Positions 36,533-44,680 of a DNA stretch of 44,761 nt are shown piece after piece. Source of the DNA: Endozoicomonas sp. G2_1 (lineage in GTDB: Bacteria > Pseudomonadota > Gammaproteobacteria > Enterobacterales > Alteromonadaceae). A program made the translations under genes and the position numbers. Below the pieces are notes generated by a model. That model did no database searches and was not told the origin of the DNA. It saw nothing but the letters and a program-made list of their open reading frames with translations. The DNA lies in contig NZ_JAGHQT010000024.1 of NCBI RefSeq assembly GCF_017744155.1, positions 1-44,761 of the forward strand, written 5' to 3'. Numbering within the stretch: the stretch's first letter is position 1; each line of letters opens with the position of its first letter.

Positions 36533-36615
36533 GCGAGACTTTTAATTCGAAATAACCAATACGAAACGATTAATACGAGACTATCAACACAAGACTATTA
36601 ACACGAGACAAGAGT
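36533..36615. repeat. Degenerate 14-bp tandem repeat, about six units
   Basis: Consecutive 14-mers: GCGAGACTTTTAAT, TCGAAATAACCAAT, ACGAAACGATTAAT, ACGAGACTATCAAC, ACAAGACTATTAAC, and a partial ACGAGACAAGAGT. The consensus is near ACGAGACTATTAAT. The array begins 5 bp after the kinase stop and ends at a small ATG frame (36616). Unit copies differ at 3-6 positions, so it is old or under little constraint. It occupies most of the spacer before the CPXCG gene. Confidence 0.75.
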
Positions 36616-36670
36616 ATGGACACAACTAAACTGGCTATTCATCAAACAGACTGCCGATTGGAGGTAAGAG

Positions 36671-36907
36671 ATGAGACAAGCACTAAATCACGAGATCATT
36701 AATCAACAGCCTTTGTGTCAACAAACAATAGAATGCCCACATTGCGGGCATCATCTTCACGTTACCTTAGATGCCAGTGACGGCGATCAAGACTATTACG
36801 AATCATGCCCTGCTTGTTGCTGTGATATTCACGTTAATATGCATATTGACGAAGCCAAGCAAACGATAGAATTAGCCGTTGACGGTGACGACGAACAAAT
36901 TTTTTAA
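36671..36907 (+). CDS. CPXCG-motif cysteine-rich small protein
   Basis: 78 residues with two CPxC pairs, ECPHCGH near residue 22 and SCPACCCD near 49, which would form a rubredoxin-like or zinc-ribbon metal site. The rest is acidic (DASDGDQDYYE, DGDDEQIF). A strong GGAGG ribosome site lies 7 bases before the ATG. The family is common in gammaproteobacteria; its role is not known to me. It stands alone between the tandem repeat and the convergent SDR gene. Confidence 0.85.
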   Translation: MRQALNHEIINQQPLCQQTIECPHCGHHLHVTLDASDGDQDYYESCPACCCDIHVNMHIDEAKQTIELAVDGDDEQIF

Positions 36908-36932
36908 CTGTGAACATGATGTCAGACAAACA

Positions 36933-37748
36933 TTAATCGTCAGTTTTTGGCGCCGCGCTGCTGCCCGCTAAAATACCGCCATCGATATTGAGCTCAATAC
37001 CTGTGACGTATTTACTCTCATTCGAAGCTAAGTAAAGCGCGGCATAGGCAACGTCATCTGGTTCCCCCATCACTTTAAGCGGTACGTCGTTAGCCACCGC
37101 TGCAATGGCCGCTTCACGCTGCTCTCCCTGCCCCAACATGGCATCCCACATTGGCGTTAAAATCGCTCCCGGATGAATCGAGTTGCAACGAATCGCATAA
37201 CCTTGCTCAGCACAATAAAGTGCAACCGACTTACTGTGATTGCGCACGCCCGCTTTGCTGGCGGCATAGCTACTGGCACCGGGAATACCGACCAAGCCCG
37301 AACGCGAAGAAATATTAACAATACTGGCGCCACTCGACTTTTTCATCAGCCCAATACCGTATTTACAACCCAGTGCAACACCGTCTAAGTTGACTTGCTG
37401 AACATATCGCCAACTATCGAGATTGAGATGTTCAGGATCGTGAGGCCCGTCGAGACCTTTATCGGTGAAAAAACCAGTAATACCGGCATTGTTAACCAGC
37501 ACATCTAAAACACCATATTTTTCCTCAATACCTGTAGATATTGATTGCCAGTTAGATTCGTCGCTAACATCTAGATAGCGAAACTCTGCCATCTCACCCA
37601 GTTGTTCTGCGAGCTGCTGGCCTAGGGTGCGATTGATGTCAGTCAACACCACTCGTGCCCCTTCAGCGATAAAAAGCTTAGCAATGGCGGCGCCAATTCC
37701 CTGCGCGGCACCTGTAATTAATACTGTTTTATTTACTAATCGAGTCAT
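36933..37748 (-). CDS. Short-chain dehydrogenase/reductase
   Basis: 271-residue Rossmann-fold oxidoreductase. TGAAQGIG (residues 12-19) is the cofactor loop, Asp37 after the second strand favours NAD(H) over NADP(H), NNAG is at 86-89, and the catalytic set is Ser148, Tyr161 and Lys165 (SSYAASKAG). The C-terminal HPGAILTPMWD and YVTGIELNIDGGILAG are typical of glucose/3-hydroxysteroid-like classical SDRs. Substrate cannot be assigned. AAGGAG lies before the ATG. It is separate from ribE, 55 bp upstream on the same strand. Confidence 0.92.
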   Translation of the reverse strand: MTRLVNKTVLITGAAQGIGAAIAKLFIAEGARVVLTDINRTLGQQLAEQLGEMAEFRYLDVSDESNWQSISTGIEEKYGVLDVLVNNAGITGFFTDKGLDGPHDPEHLNLDSWRYVQQVNLDGVALGCKYGIGLMKKSSGASIVNISSRSGLVGIPGASSYAASKAGVRNHSKSVALYCAEQGYAIRCNSIHPGAILTPMWDAMLGQGEQREAAIAAVANDVPLKVMGEPDDVAYAALYLASNESKYVTGIELNIDGGILAGSSAAPKTDD

Positions 37749-37803
37749 ATTATTCTCCTTAACATAGCTAAATCTGATTTATCTGGCTTTATTACTTAAT
37801 CAT

Positions 37804-38466
37804 CTATTCGCCGAACAAAGCCGTTTTTTGCTCGCGCATTCGCTCGATAGTTTCGACAATCGTCATGGTTTGTTGGTCAAATTCAATATTCACTGATTGG
37901 CCAACTTCTAGCGTGCCTAAATTAGTGCGCGACAAAGTTTCTGGAATTAAGTGAACACTAAACTGACCATCAGTCACTTTGCCAATGGTTAAACTGGCGC
38001 CATTAAGGCCAATAAAACCTTTGGCGAAAATATACTTTTGCCATTGACCATCAAGACCAAAAACTAGCTCACAATTATCATCTGTTACTATTCGTTGTAG
38101 CAGTTTTGCTTGTGTGTGAATATGACCACTGACCATGTGGCCACCAATTTCGTCACCGACTTTCATTGAGCGCTCAATATTAACCTTATCACCAACAGTT
38201 AACTGCCCTAAATTGGTAACGCGTAACGTTTCATCAATAACATCAAACTCAATAAAACCTTGATTATCTTCGGCTTCTCGCCCAGTTTTAGAAGATAAGC
38301 CAGTAAAATTAACCGCGGTTAAACAAACACCGTTATTGGCAACGCTAGCACCTGTTTCTAAACCTTGAAGTAGGTTTTTATCGACGGCAACTCGGATATT
38401 AATAAAATTATTACGCTGATTTATCGATAAAACTTCAGCTTGTGATTGCACTATACCGGTAAACAT
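37804..38466 (-). CDS. ribE: Riboflavin synthase, alpha subunit
   Basis: Dismutates two 6,7-dimethyl-8-ribityllumazine molecules into riboflavin. It has 220 residues with the duplicated lumazine-binding barrels: MFTGIVQSQAEV starts the first, with GVCLTAVNF; FTGIV-like repeat is replaced in the second by KGFIGLNGASLTIGKV. The GHMVSGHIH motif (about 106-114) is the active-site segment. It is alone; other rib genes and an FMN riboswitch are not seen in the window. The gene is 84 bp from the divergent MATE gene. E. coli calls it ribC, many databases ribE. Confidence 0.95.
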   Translation of the reverse strand: MFTGIVQSQAEVLSINQRNNFINIRVAVDKNLLQGLETGASVANNGVCLTAVNFTGLSSKTGREAEDNQGFIEFDVIDETLRVTNLGQLTVGDKVNIERSMKVGDEIGGHMVSGHIHTQAKLLQRIVTDDNCELVFGLDGQWQKYIFAKGFIGLNGASLTIGKVTDGQFSVHLIPETLSRTNLGTLEVGQSVNIEFDQQTMTIVETIERMREQKTALFGE

Positions 38467-38549
38467 ATATTATTCGCTTTGAAGAGTTTTCTTATGAAGA
38501 TTTTTGCCATTCTAGCAGAATTTTTCCCTAAAACAGCATAAGTGAATAA

Positions 38550-39914
38550 ATGAAATTTAACGCCTTTATCGCCAACACTAAAAACTTGGTCAAGCTCGCC
38601 TACCCGATCTTAATTGCCCAGTTAATTCAAAATTTAATGGGTTTTGCCGACACTGTTATGGCCGGCCGCGTTAGTGCGACTGACATGGCGGCTGTTGCCG
38701 TTGCCAGTAGTGTCTGGCTGCCCCTTATTTTAACCGTATCGGGGTTAGTGATGGCGCTGGCGGCCATTGTTTCTCAACACGCTGGTGCCAATGAAGAGAA
38801 CAAAGTCGCCAACGCAGTTTATCAATGTGGCTGGATAGCAGCCAGTTTGGGCGTGGCGCTAATTGTTCTGTATTATTTACTTGAAGGCATCATTTACCCA
38901 AATGTTTCACTAGAGCCTGAGTTAAAGCAACTCACCTTTGATTATTTACATTACGTGGTTTGGGGTGGTCCGGGTTTTTGTCTATATTTAGTGCTTAGAA
39001 ATTACTCTGAGGGCATGTCCCACACTCGCCCAACCATGATCATCAGTATTATTGGTTTGTTGATAAATATTCCCGCCAACTATATTTTTATTTACGGTAA
39101 GTTGGGTATGCCTGCGCTTGGTGGTGCGGGTTGTGGTTTAGCGACAGCAATAGTTTATTGGGCAATGTTTGTCGCTATGCTGGTATACAGTTACTTTGCC
39201 AAACCATTGAAAAAGGTCAGTATTTTTCAGCGCTGGTACTGGCCACACTGGCCTGAAATTAAAAATACCTTGGTTATTGGCGTTCCAATTGCGTTATCGC
39301 TGTTATTTGAAGTTAGCTTATTCGCCGTCGTCGCGATATTACTTGCTCCTTTTGGCGCCAATATTGTCGCGAGTCATCAAATCGCGATGAACTTCTCCAG
39401 CCTAGTGTTTATGGTGCCGCTGAGTTTTGCCATGGCAGTGACCATTCAAGTCGGTTTTGCCATTGGCAATCGCAACTTTGAACAGGCGAAAGCGATTTGT
39501 AAGCACGCAACTATTTTCGGCTTATTGATCGCTGTTGTAACTGCTGCTATTACGCTCATTTTCCGCAGCCAAATTGCCAGTATCTACACCACAGAGCAAG
39601 AAGTGATTGCGCTTGCGGCAAGCTTGATGTTTTTGGCGGCCTTATTTCAATTTTCTGATGCGGTGCAGGTAATTTCAGCGGGAGCGCTTAGAGGTTACAA
39701 GGACACACAAGCAATTTTGTATATCACTTTCTTTGCTTACTGGATTATCGGGTTAAGCATTGGCTTAACCTTAGCATTAACCGATTGGTTGCTCCCTGCT
39801 ATTGGCGCAGCAGGCTTTTGGATTGGTTTTATTTCGGGTTTAACCACCGCAGCAGTGCTGTTAGCTTGGCGATTAAAAGTGATTCAACAGCGGCTAAGCC
39901 AAGCCGCTGTTTAA
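38550..39914 (+). CDS. MATE-family multidrug efflux transporter (NorM-like)
   Basis: 454 residues with twelve predicted membrane segments, in the inner membrane. MATE features include LAYPILIAQLIQNLMGFADTVMAGRVS at the start of the first lobe and GVPIALSLLFEVSLFAVVAILLAPFG at the start of the second, with the usual internal symmetry. It would export cationic drugs or metabolites using sodium or protons. NorM beside riboflavin synthase is a recurrent arrangement in Vibrio- and Shewanella-like genomes; whether this has functional meaning is unclear. The ribosome site is weak. Confidence 0.93.
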   Translation: MKFNAFIANTKNLVKLAYPILIAQLIQNLMGFADTVMAGRVSATDMAAVAVASSVWLPLILTVSGLVMALAAIVSQHAGANEENKVANAVYQCGWIAASLGVALIVLYYLLEGIIYPNVSLEPELKQLTFDYLHYVVWGGPGFCLYLVLRNYSEGMSHTRPTMIISIIGLLINIPANYIFIYGKLGMPALGGAGCGLATAIVYWAMFVAMLVYSYFAKPLKKVSIFQRWYWPHWPEIKNTLVIGVPIALSLLFEVSLFAVVAILLAPFGANIVASHQIAMNFSSLVFMVPLSFAMAVTIQVGFAIGNRNFEQAKAICKHATIFGLLIAVVTAAITLIFRSQIASIYTTEQEVIALAASLMFLAALFQFSDAVQVISAGALRGYKDTQAILYITFFAYWIIGLSIGLTLALTDWLLPAIGAAGFWIGFISGLTTAAVLLAWRLKVIQQRLSQAAV

Positions 39915-39944
39915 ATAACTATACTAAGTTATTGATTAATTTAG

Positions 39945-41282
39945 TTAAGCTTCATCATCATCGCTATCTTGCAGTTTACCGATGTTTTTGCGCAAAATCG
40001 GCAAGTCTCCGGCATCTGCAGCACTAAACACAGCTTTTTTGTTGCGTTTAATCGGCGCTTTTTTAACTGCTGCTGGCTTTGTAGCTTTGGCCTTGGTTGG
40101 CTTTTTTGCTACCGCTTTTTTCTTTGGCTTTAAGCCTTTAAATTTAGCGACTAAGCCATCTATTTGGTCAAAACTGATGCGCTGTTTAAGAAATGCTTCA
40201 ATGTTTTTAAAGCTCTGCCAATCTTTTGGTCCGACCATTGAAATGGCATCACCTTTGTTCCCTGCTCGGCCAGTGCGACCAATGCGGTGAACAAATTCTT
40301 CACTGTGTTTTGGCAAATCAAAATTGATTACGTGGGAAACATTAACCAGATCTAAACCGCGTGACGCTAAGTCGGTCGTGATCAATATTTTTTGCTGTCC
40401 CTTACTAAAGCTCTCCATAATTTGATTGCGTTGGCTTTGGTTCAAATCGCCACTTAGTGCAGCGGTACTTAAACCCTGCTCACTAAGTTCGTTAGATAAA
40501 CGTTCGGTATCAGCACGCGTTGCAGTAAAGATAATCAATTGTTGATAGCTTTCATTTGTCAAGAAGTGATTCAACATCGCTTGTTTGTGCTCAAGATTGT
40601 CGGCCAAATAAAAGCGCTTATTGATGTCTTGATGCTCGGTAGAGCCGTGTTCAATGGTGATTCGCTTAGGACTGTTTAGTAAGTCGAGGGCGAAATCGTT
40701 GATTTGATCGTGATCTAAAGTCGCTGAAAACATCAAGGTTTGGCGCTTGCGATGATCTGCGGCAGTGTGAATTTGTTTAAGCTCTTTTTCAAAGCCCAAA
40801 TCTAACATACGATCTGCTTCATCGAGAATCAGTAATTCAAGACCGTGCAAATAAAAGTTTTTATGGTTGAGATGATCGGCTAGTCGGCCCGGTGTCGCAA
40901 CCACAAAATGCGGGTCTTTGGCTAAGATTTTTTCTTGGTCGTTAAAGTTTTCACCGCCCAACAACAACACAGCTTTGAACTGAGTGTTACCTGTGAGTAA
41001 CCTCAACTGGCCAAACACCTGCTTTGCCAATTCACGTGTTGGCGTTAAAATTAATACTCTAGGGTCGCGTTTAGCCAGTGCGCGATTGCGAATAAGTCGT
41101 TGCATTGCCGGTAGCAAAAACGCTAGCGTTTTCCCTGAACCCGTTTTTGACGATGCGATTAAATCGTGGCCAGCCATGGCCGCAGGGATCGCCTGCTGTT
41201 GGATTTCCGTTGCCTGATCAAAACCCAAGTGCTCTATGGTTGCGAGTAATCGCTTGTCTAAACCGAAATTGCCAAATTGCAA
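39945..41282 (-). CDS. DEAD-box RNA helicase, RhlE/SrmB-like
   Basis: 445 residues. It has Q motif region (FDQATEIQQQAIP), Walker A SKTGSGKT (45-52), PTREL, GG, TPGR, DEAD (154-157), SAT (186-188), RGLDL and HRIGRTGR. The C-terminal tail (about 375-445) is rich in lysine and alanine (KKKAVAKKPTKAKATKP), expected to bind RNA. Role likely in ribosome assembly or RNA turnover. It starts 30 bp downstream of a terminator after gltX and converges with the MATE gene across 30 bp. I cannot pick between RhlE and SrmB names by eye. Confidence 0.92.
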   Translation of the reverse strand: MQFGNFGLDKRLLATIEHLGFDQATEIQQQAIPAAMAGHDLIASSKTGSGKTLAFLLPAMQRLIRNRALAKRDPRVLILTPTRELAKQVFGQLRLLTGNTQFKAVLLLGGENFNDQEKILAKDPHFVVATPGRLADHLNHKNFYLHGLELLILDEADRMLDLGFEKELKQIHTAADHRKRQTLMFSATLDHDQINDFALDLLNSPKRITIEHGSTEHQDINKRFYLADNLEHKQAMLNHFLTNESYQQLIIFTATRADTERLSNELSEQGLSTAALSGDLNQSQRNQIMESFSKGQQKILITTDLASRGLDLVNVSHVINFDLPKHSEEFVHRIGRTGRAGNKGDAISMVGPKDWQSFKNIEAFLKQRISFDQIDGLVAKFKGLKPKKKAVAKKPTKAKATKPAAVKKAPIKRNKKAVFSAADAGDLPILRKNIGKLQDSDDDEA

Positions 41283-41312
41283 AATCTTCTCCTAACCCTA
41301 TTTAAAAACAAA

Positions 41313-41337
41313 CGGGCATAGATGGTCACTATGCCCG
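41313..41337 (-). terminator. Terminator downstream of gltX
   Basis: CGGGCATAG pairs with CTATGCCCG around a 7-base loop, followed on the minus strand by TTTGTTTTT. It sits 65 bp beyond the gltX stop and 31 bp before the helicase ATG, so it insulates the two genes. Confidence 0.85.
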
Positions 41338-41362
41338 CTTCTGTACACCTAACTAAAAGTGC

Positions 41363-41389
41363 CTAGCCAATCATAAGCTTATTGGCTAG
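41363..41389 (-). terminator. Second hairpin downstream of gltX
   Basis: CTAGCCAAT pairs with ATTGGCTAG around a 9-base loop, 13 bp past the gltX stop. The tail gcactttta is a weak T-tract. It may act with the stronger hairpin at 41313. Confidence 0.5.
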
Positions 41390-41401
41390 TCATTTTACAG
41401 T

Positions 41402-42814
41402 TTAGCTGTTAGCAATACGCTCAGCAATTACTGCCAACGCCATATCAATGCGCGCCAACACTTTATCTTGGTCGAGTAACGCCAAGGTAACGTCTAATGA
41501 CGGCGAATTACCGGCACCAGTTGCCGCAACGCGAAGTGGCATCCCCACTTTACCCATACCAAGTTCTAATTCAGCAGCGGTTTCGTTAATCGCGGCGTGA
41601 ATATGCTCAGGTTGCCAATCAGTTAAGGCAGCAAGCTTAGCTTTAACGACTTCCAAAGGTTGTTGTGCTACTGGTCGCAAGTGTTTTTTCGCAGCAGTGG
41701 CATCAAACTCTGTAAAATCTTGGTAGAAATAACGTGATATTTCAGCCATTTCTTTAAGGGTTTTAACGCGCTCTGCTTGTACTTTAACAATTTCAGACAA
41801 CGCTGGACCATTGCTAGTATCAATGTTTTGATCTTGCATATGCCACGCTAGGTGCTCGGCAACATACTCAGGCGCCAACGTCTTCATGTAGTGTTGGTTA
41901 ACCCAGATTAATTTTTCTGTGTTAAAGCCCGATGGCGCTCGATTACAATCGTTTAAGTCAAACAATTCAATCATTTCGTCACGGGTGAACAGCTCTTGGT
42001 CGCCATGTGACCAACCTAAACGCACTAAGTAATTTAGCAAAGCTTCTGGCAAGTAGCCGTCATCGCGATACTGCATGACGCCCACGGCACCGTGACGTTT
42101 TGACAAACGCTTGCCATCGTCACCTAAAATCATTGGAATGTGGGCAAACTCAGGTAATGGCGCGCCTAGCGCGTTAAAAATGTTAATTTGACGCGGTGTA
42201 TTGTTTACGTGGTCGTCACCGCGAATCACGCAAGTCACGCCCATATCCCAATCGTCGACAACAACGGTTAAGTTGTAGGTTGGGCTACCGTCAGAACGAG
42301 CAATAATCAGATCGTCCAATTCTTTGTTTGAAATCGTAATTTCGCCCTTAACCAAATCGTTGATAACAACGTCGCCGTCTAATGGGTTTTTAAAGCGAAT
42401 AACATAAGGCTTATCTTCAGGGTAATCGGTACGATCACGCCACATGCCGTTATAACGCTCTTTTTCACCTTTTTCACGTGCTTGAGCACGCATTTCGTCA
42501 ACTTCTTCTGGGGTGCAGTAACAGCGGTATGCATTGCCTTCGGCAAGTAGTTGATCAATGACTTCTTTATAGCGATCGAAACGCTTGGTTTGGAAGTAAG
42601 GACCTTTATCCCAATCTAGTTGCAACCAGTTCATACCGTCCATAATCGCATCGACTGACGCTTGCGTTGAACGCTCAAGATCAGTGTCTTCGATACGAAG
42701 AATGAATTCGCCACCGTTTTTCTTAGCGTGTAACCAGCTATATAATGCAGTACGTGCTCCACCAACATGAAGATAACCGGTAGGACTTGGCGCAAAACGA
42801 GTTGTTAGGGTCAT
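41402..42814 (-). CDS. gltX: Glutamyl-tRNA synthetase
   Basis: Charges tRNA-Glu in the cytoplasm. It has 470 residues (E. coli 471). [15 protein letters not shown] carries the HIGH-like site, and [13 protein letters not shown] is the KMSKS-like loop. [14 protein letters not shown] includes zinc-region cysteines. I start at 42814 ([13 protein letters not shown]) with GTGAG upstream; the frame to 42844 has no conserved residues. The gene stands alone with two hairpins downstream. Confidence 0.97.
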   Translation of the reverse strand: MTLTTRFAPSPTGYLHVGGARTALYSWLHAKKNGGEFILRIEDTDLERSTQASVDAIMDGMNWLQLDWDKGPYFQTKRFDRYKEVIDQLLAEGNAYRCYCTPEEVDEMRAQAREKGEKERYNGMWRDRTDYPEDKPYVIRFKNPLDGDVVINDLVKGEITISNKELDDLIIARSDGSPTYNLTVVVDDWDMGVTCVIRGDDHVNNTPRQINIFNALGAPLPEFAHIPMILGDDGKRLSKRHGAVGVMQYRDDGYLPEALLNYLVRLGWSHGDQELFTRDEMIELFDLNDCNRAPSGFNTEKLIWVNQHYMKTLAPEYVAEHLAWHMQDQNIDTSNGPALSEIVKVQAERVKTLKEMAEISRYFYQDFTEFDATAAKKHLRPVAQQPLEVVKAKLAALTDWQPEHIHAAINETAAELELGMGKVGMPLRVAATGAGNSPSLDVTLALLDQDKVLARIDMALAVIAERIANS

Positions 42815-42981
42815 AAAAATCTCACTGTTGTTAGTCGCTATCAAACAATTCTCGATGCAACTAAAAAATAGGTTAAAAAATTGCGGCTATTTTATCAGGC
42901 AATGGGCCGTTAATACATCCTAAAGTAAATATTGTTATGAGAAAGCTATAATCTGCAGGATTCATAGAAAATAAGATACGA

Positions 42982-43011
42982 CAATGTTCTGAAAATTAAC
43001 TCAGAACATTG
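42982..43011 (-). terminator. Hairpin downstream of the hypothetical membrane-anchored protein gene
   Basis: CAATGTTCTGA pairs perfectly with TCAGAACATTG around an 8-base loop, 28 bp past the stop of the 43039 gene. There is no strong T-tract on the minus strand, so terminator strength is doubtful. Confidence 0.5.
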
Positions 43012-43038
43012 CTTTATCAATAACATTACTATCGGTGG

Positions 43039-44055
43039 CTAATTTTCAAATAGTTTTATGTGGCGCTCAATACATGCTGACTTTTTCAGGCTAGGCCCAT
43101 CGTCTAGTGTTAACAACTCTAGCTCTGCAAGAGCAGTAGCATGCTCAACGTAAAGCGCCGCTAGCCTACTTTGAAAATTATGAATTGCAATTTTAGGAAG
43201 GTCTTGTTCGTTCAAATAACTTAAGTTCTCCTGCTCACGAAATTCACTAATTTGCCTTTTTATCTCTTTGGCTCTTTCACTGACTATTTGATAGTCCTCT
43301 TTTGAAAGTAAAAGACCTAAATCAAGGTTATCTTTAAATGGAGCGCTACTAACCACCTGCAGATAAGCAGTTAAGGCGGACAAGTCATAATTATTTATCC
43401 CGTAAGTGGCATAAGCTAGCGCGGTCATAATCTTATCTTTAATTTCTGGAGTAAATGTTCTCTCTTTTTGATATTGTAACTGTGCTGTCACTATTTCGAC
43501 AGTTGTCAAAAATTGAGGCGCTAACGCAGTATTACCCAAGATCATTAATCGATGTGCTATAGGAATTTGCGTGTTTTTTCGCAGCTCACTCCTGTTCATT
43601 GCTGCAACCAATGCGTATTGGTCATCTTGATAGGCAAGCTCAAGTAACCGATCTATATCCATTTCCATGTAGGCAACAATATCTAAAGACGCATCATCAT
43701 CAAAGTAATTTCCATAAATGTCTTTTTGTGGTACACCAAAATCGCCCCTTCGCGCTCTCCATTCCTTAGATTCGCTAAGAGAAAATGCAAAATCTTCTAC
43801 GCTTAATTCGAGCGCACCAACACACCAATCGTCTTCATAAGAAACTTTGTTGATTGATTGGTTTTCTATAGTGGTTGCAATATTAATTACTTTGGGATTG
43901 TTTTGGTCTATGACTTGCTGAGCAATAATAGGAAGCTTGGCGACTTTTTCACTAGACTTATCATAGTCATTATCATGTGCTTTCATCAGAAAACTAAGAA
44001 AACCTGCGCAAATCGCACATATGCCAATCAATATAAAAATAATCCTTGTATACAC
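43039..44055 (-). CDS. Hypothetical membrane-anchored protein
   Basis: I do not recognise this 338-residue protein. Residues 4-23 are a membrane segment (IIFILIGICAICAGFLSFLM), probably an uncleaved anchor with the bulk outside the cytoplasm. The soluble part is mainly helical and has a helical-repeat look (RLLELAYQDDQYALVAAMNRSEL, IAHRLMILGNTALAPQFLTTVEI, IMTALAYATYGINNYDLSAL), which resembles TPR- or Sel1-like scaffolds without clear motifs. Two cysteines (about 77 and 329) could form a disulfide. It is alone between gltX and the tRNA region; its G+C is lower than its neighbours', so recent acquisition is possible. Confidence 0.8.
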   Translation of the reverse strand: MYTRIIFILIGICAICAGFLSFLMKAHDNDYDKSSEKVAKLPIIAQQVIDQNNPKVINIATTIENQSINKVSYEDDWCVGALELSVEDFAFSLSESKEWRARRGDFGVPQKDIYGNYFDDDASLDIVAYMEMDIDRLLELAYQDDQYALVAAMNRSELRKNTQIPIAHRLMILGNTALAPQFLTTVEIVTAQLQYQKERTFTPEIKDKIMTALAYATYGINNYDLSALTAYLQVVSSAPFKDNLDLGLLLSKEDYQIVSERAKEIKRQISEFREQENLSYLNEQDLPKIAIHNFQSRLAALYVEHATALAELELLTLDDGPSLKKSACIERHIKLFEN

Positions 44056-44097
44056 TTAGCAATACCTTTTAGCTAGCAGACTTTTTAATATGCATTC

Positions 44098-44138
44098 ATA
44101 CCAAGTTTTTAAAATATACGATCATTACAACTTGGTAT
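44098..44138. repeat. Interrupted palindrome in the gene-free stretch
   Basis: ATACCAAGTT (44098-44107) and AACTTGGTAT (44129-44138) form a perfect 10-bp stem with a 21-base loop, about 43 bp from the hypothetical gene's start. Similar ATACCAA-type ends occur in the copy B repeat, so it may be a short relic of such an element, or an operator. The rest of 44056-44310 is A+T-rich with no gene seen. Confidence 0.45.
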
Positions 44139-44310
44139 ATGAGCTTAAAATATGACAATTATCACTTAACAATTTCACGATATGTTTACGGGCAGTTCAA
44201 TTAAAATCGTTACCAGCAAAAATTTGATAAATAACTAGCATTTTGCTGACAGTCAAAAGCAGTAAATATAATCAATACAGCTTTACTACTTTAAAGATAA
44301 AGACATTAGC

Positions 44311-44400
44311 GGATAACACTGAAATTGAACTAGTTAATTAGTGCGGGTTGTAAAGCGTAGAAGGTATTTGTCTGTTCAAGATTTTGTGAACTAAATCTTG
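44311..44400. repeat. Degenerate repeat downstream of tRNA-Val, partner of 44534-44620
   Basis: Shares ggataacactgaa, gtgcgg-ttgtaaag, gtagaaggt and ttcaag segments with 44534-44604, in the same order. Within each, a stretch resembles a decayed tRNA-Val 3' half (T-arm and anticodon loop). The repeat follows a tRNA-Val or its fragment on the minus strand each time, so tRNA plus downstream flank was probably duplicated as a unit. Confidence 0.6.
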
Positions 44401-44418
44401 TTTTCAGAAACAATAAGA

Positions 44419-44494
44419 TGGTGGACGATACTGGGCTTGAACCAGTGACCCCCGCCTTGTAAGGGCGGTGCTCTCCCAACTGAGCTAATCGTCC
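44419..44494 (-). tRNA. tRNA-Val (anticodon TAC)
   Basis: On the minus strand the 76 bases begin GGACGATTAGCTCAG and end with encoded CCA. The acceptor stem GGACGAT/ATCGTCC, D-arm AGCTCAGTTGGGAGAGC, anticodon stem-loop CCGCCCTTACAAGGGCGG and T-arm with GTTCAA all fold as expected. The loop reads CTTACAA, so the anticodon is TAC for valine. It is very similar to E. coli tRNA-Val(UAC). A truncated copy lies 141 bp upstream. Confidence 0.97.
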
Positions 44495-44533
44495 GGAAAC
44501 AGAATTATTAATAATCTTACATAAATAATCTAA

Positions 44534-44635
44534 GGATAACACTGAACCTGAACCAGTGTATTGGTGCGGTTTGTAAAGAGTAGAAGGTGTTCTTCTCTTC
44601 AAGCTTTATTATCCCGTAATCTTATTTAAATAAGA
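44534..44635. repeat. Degenerate repeat downstream of the truncated tRNA-Val copy
   Basis: Partner of 44311-44400. At 44534-44559 it resembles tRNA-Val positions 44423-44448 (ggacgatactgg... against ggataacactga...), with differences that are mostly transitions; the T-arm pairing is partly lost. It continues to a ttgtaaag segment like the anticodon loop. This suggests an old, decayed tRNA-Val fragment beside the newer one at 44636. Confidence 0.55.
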
Positions 44636-44680
44636 TGGTGGACGATACTGGGCTTGAACCAGTGACCCCCGCCTTGTAAG
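44636..44680 (-). pseudogene. Truncated tRNA-Val: perfect copy of the 3' half
   Basis: 44636-44680 is identical to 44419-44463, covering CCA, acceptor 3' strand, T-arm, variable loop, the 3' side of the anticodon stem and the anticodon. The match ends abruptly in the anticodon loop; beyond it there is no anticodon 5' strand, D-arm or acceptor 5' strand, so it cannot make a tRNA. The break point in the anticodon loop is a favoured crossover site of tyrosine integrases, so this may be the attachment site of an integrated element lying to the right. Confidence 0.85.

Noticed and set aside
36533-36615. CRISPR-like array
   Set aside because: The units are 14 bp, contiguous, without spacers, and degenerate.
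37749-38549. FMN riboswitch near riboflavin synthase
   Set aside because: The spacers on both sides of ribE are under 100 bp and hold no conserved FMN-aptamer pattern.
44330-44602. 90-codon minus-strand frame including GRLAQLGEHRPYKAGVTG
   Set aside because: This is the well-known false translation through a tRNA gene; it overlaps the intact tRNA-Val on the same strand.
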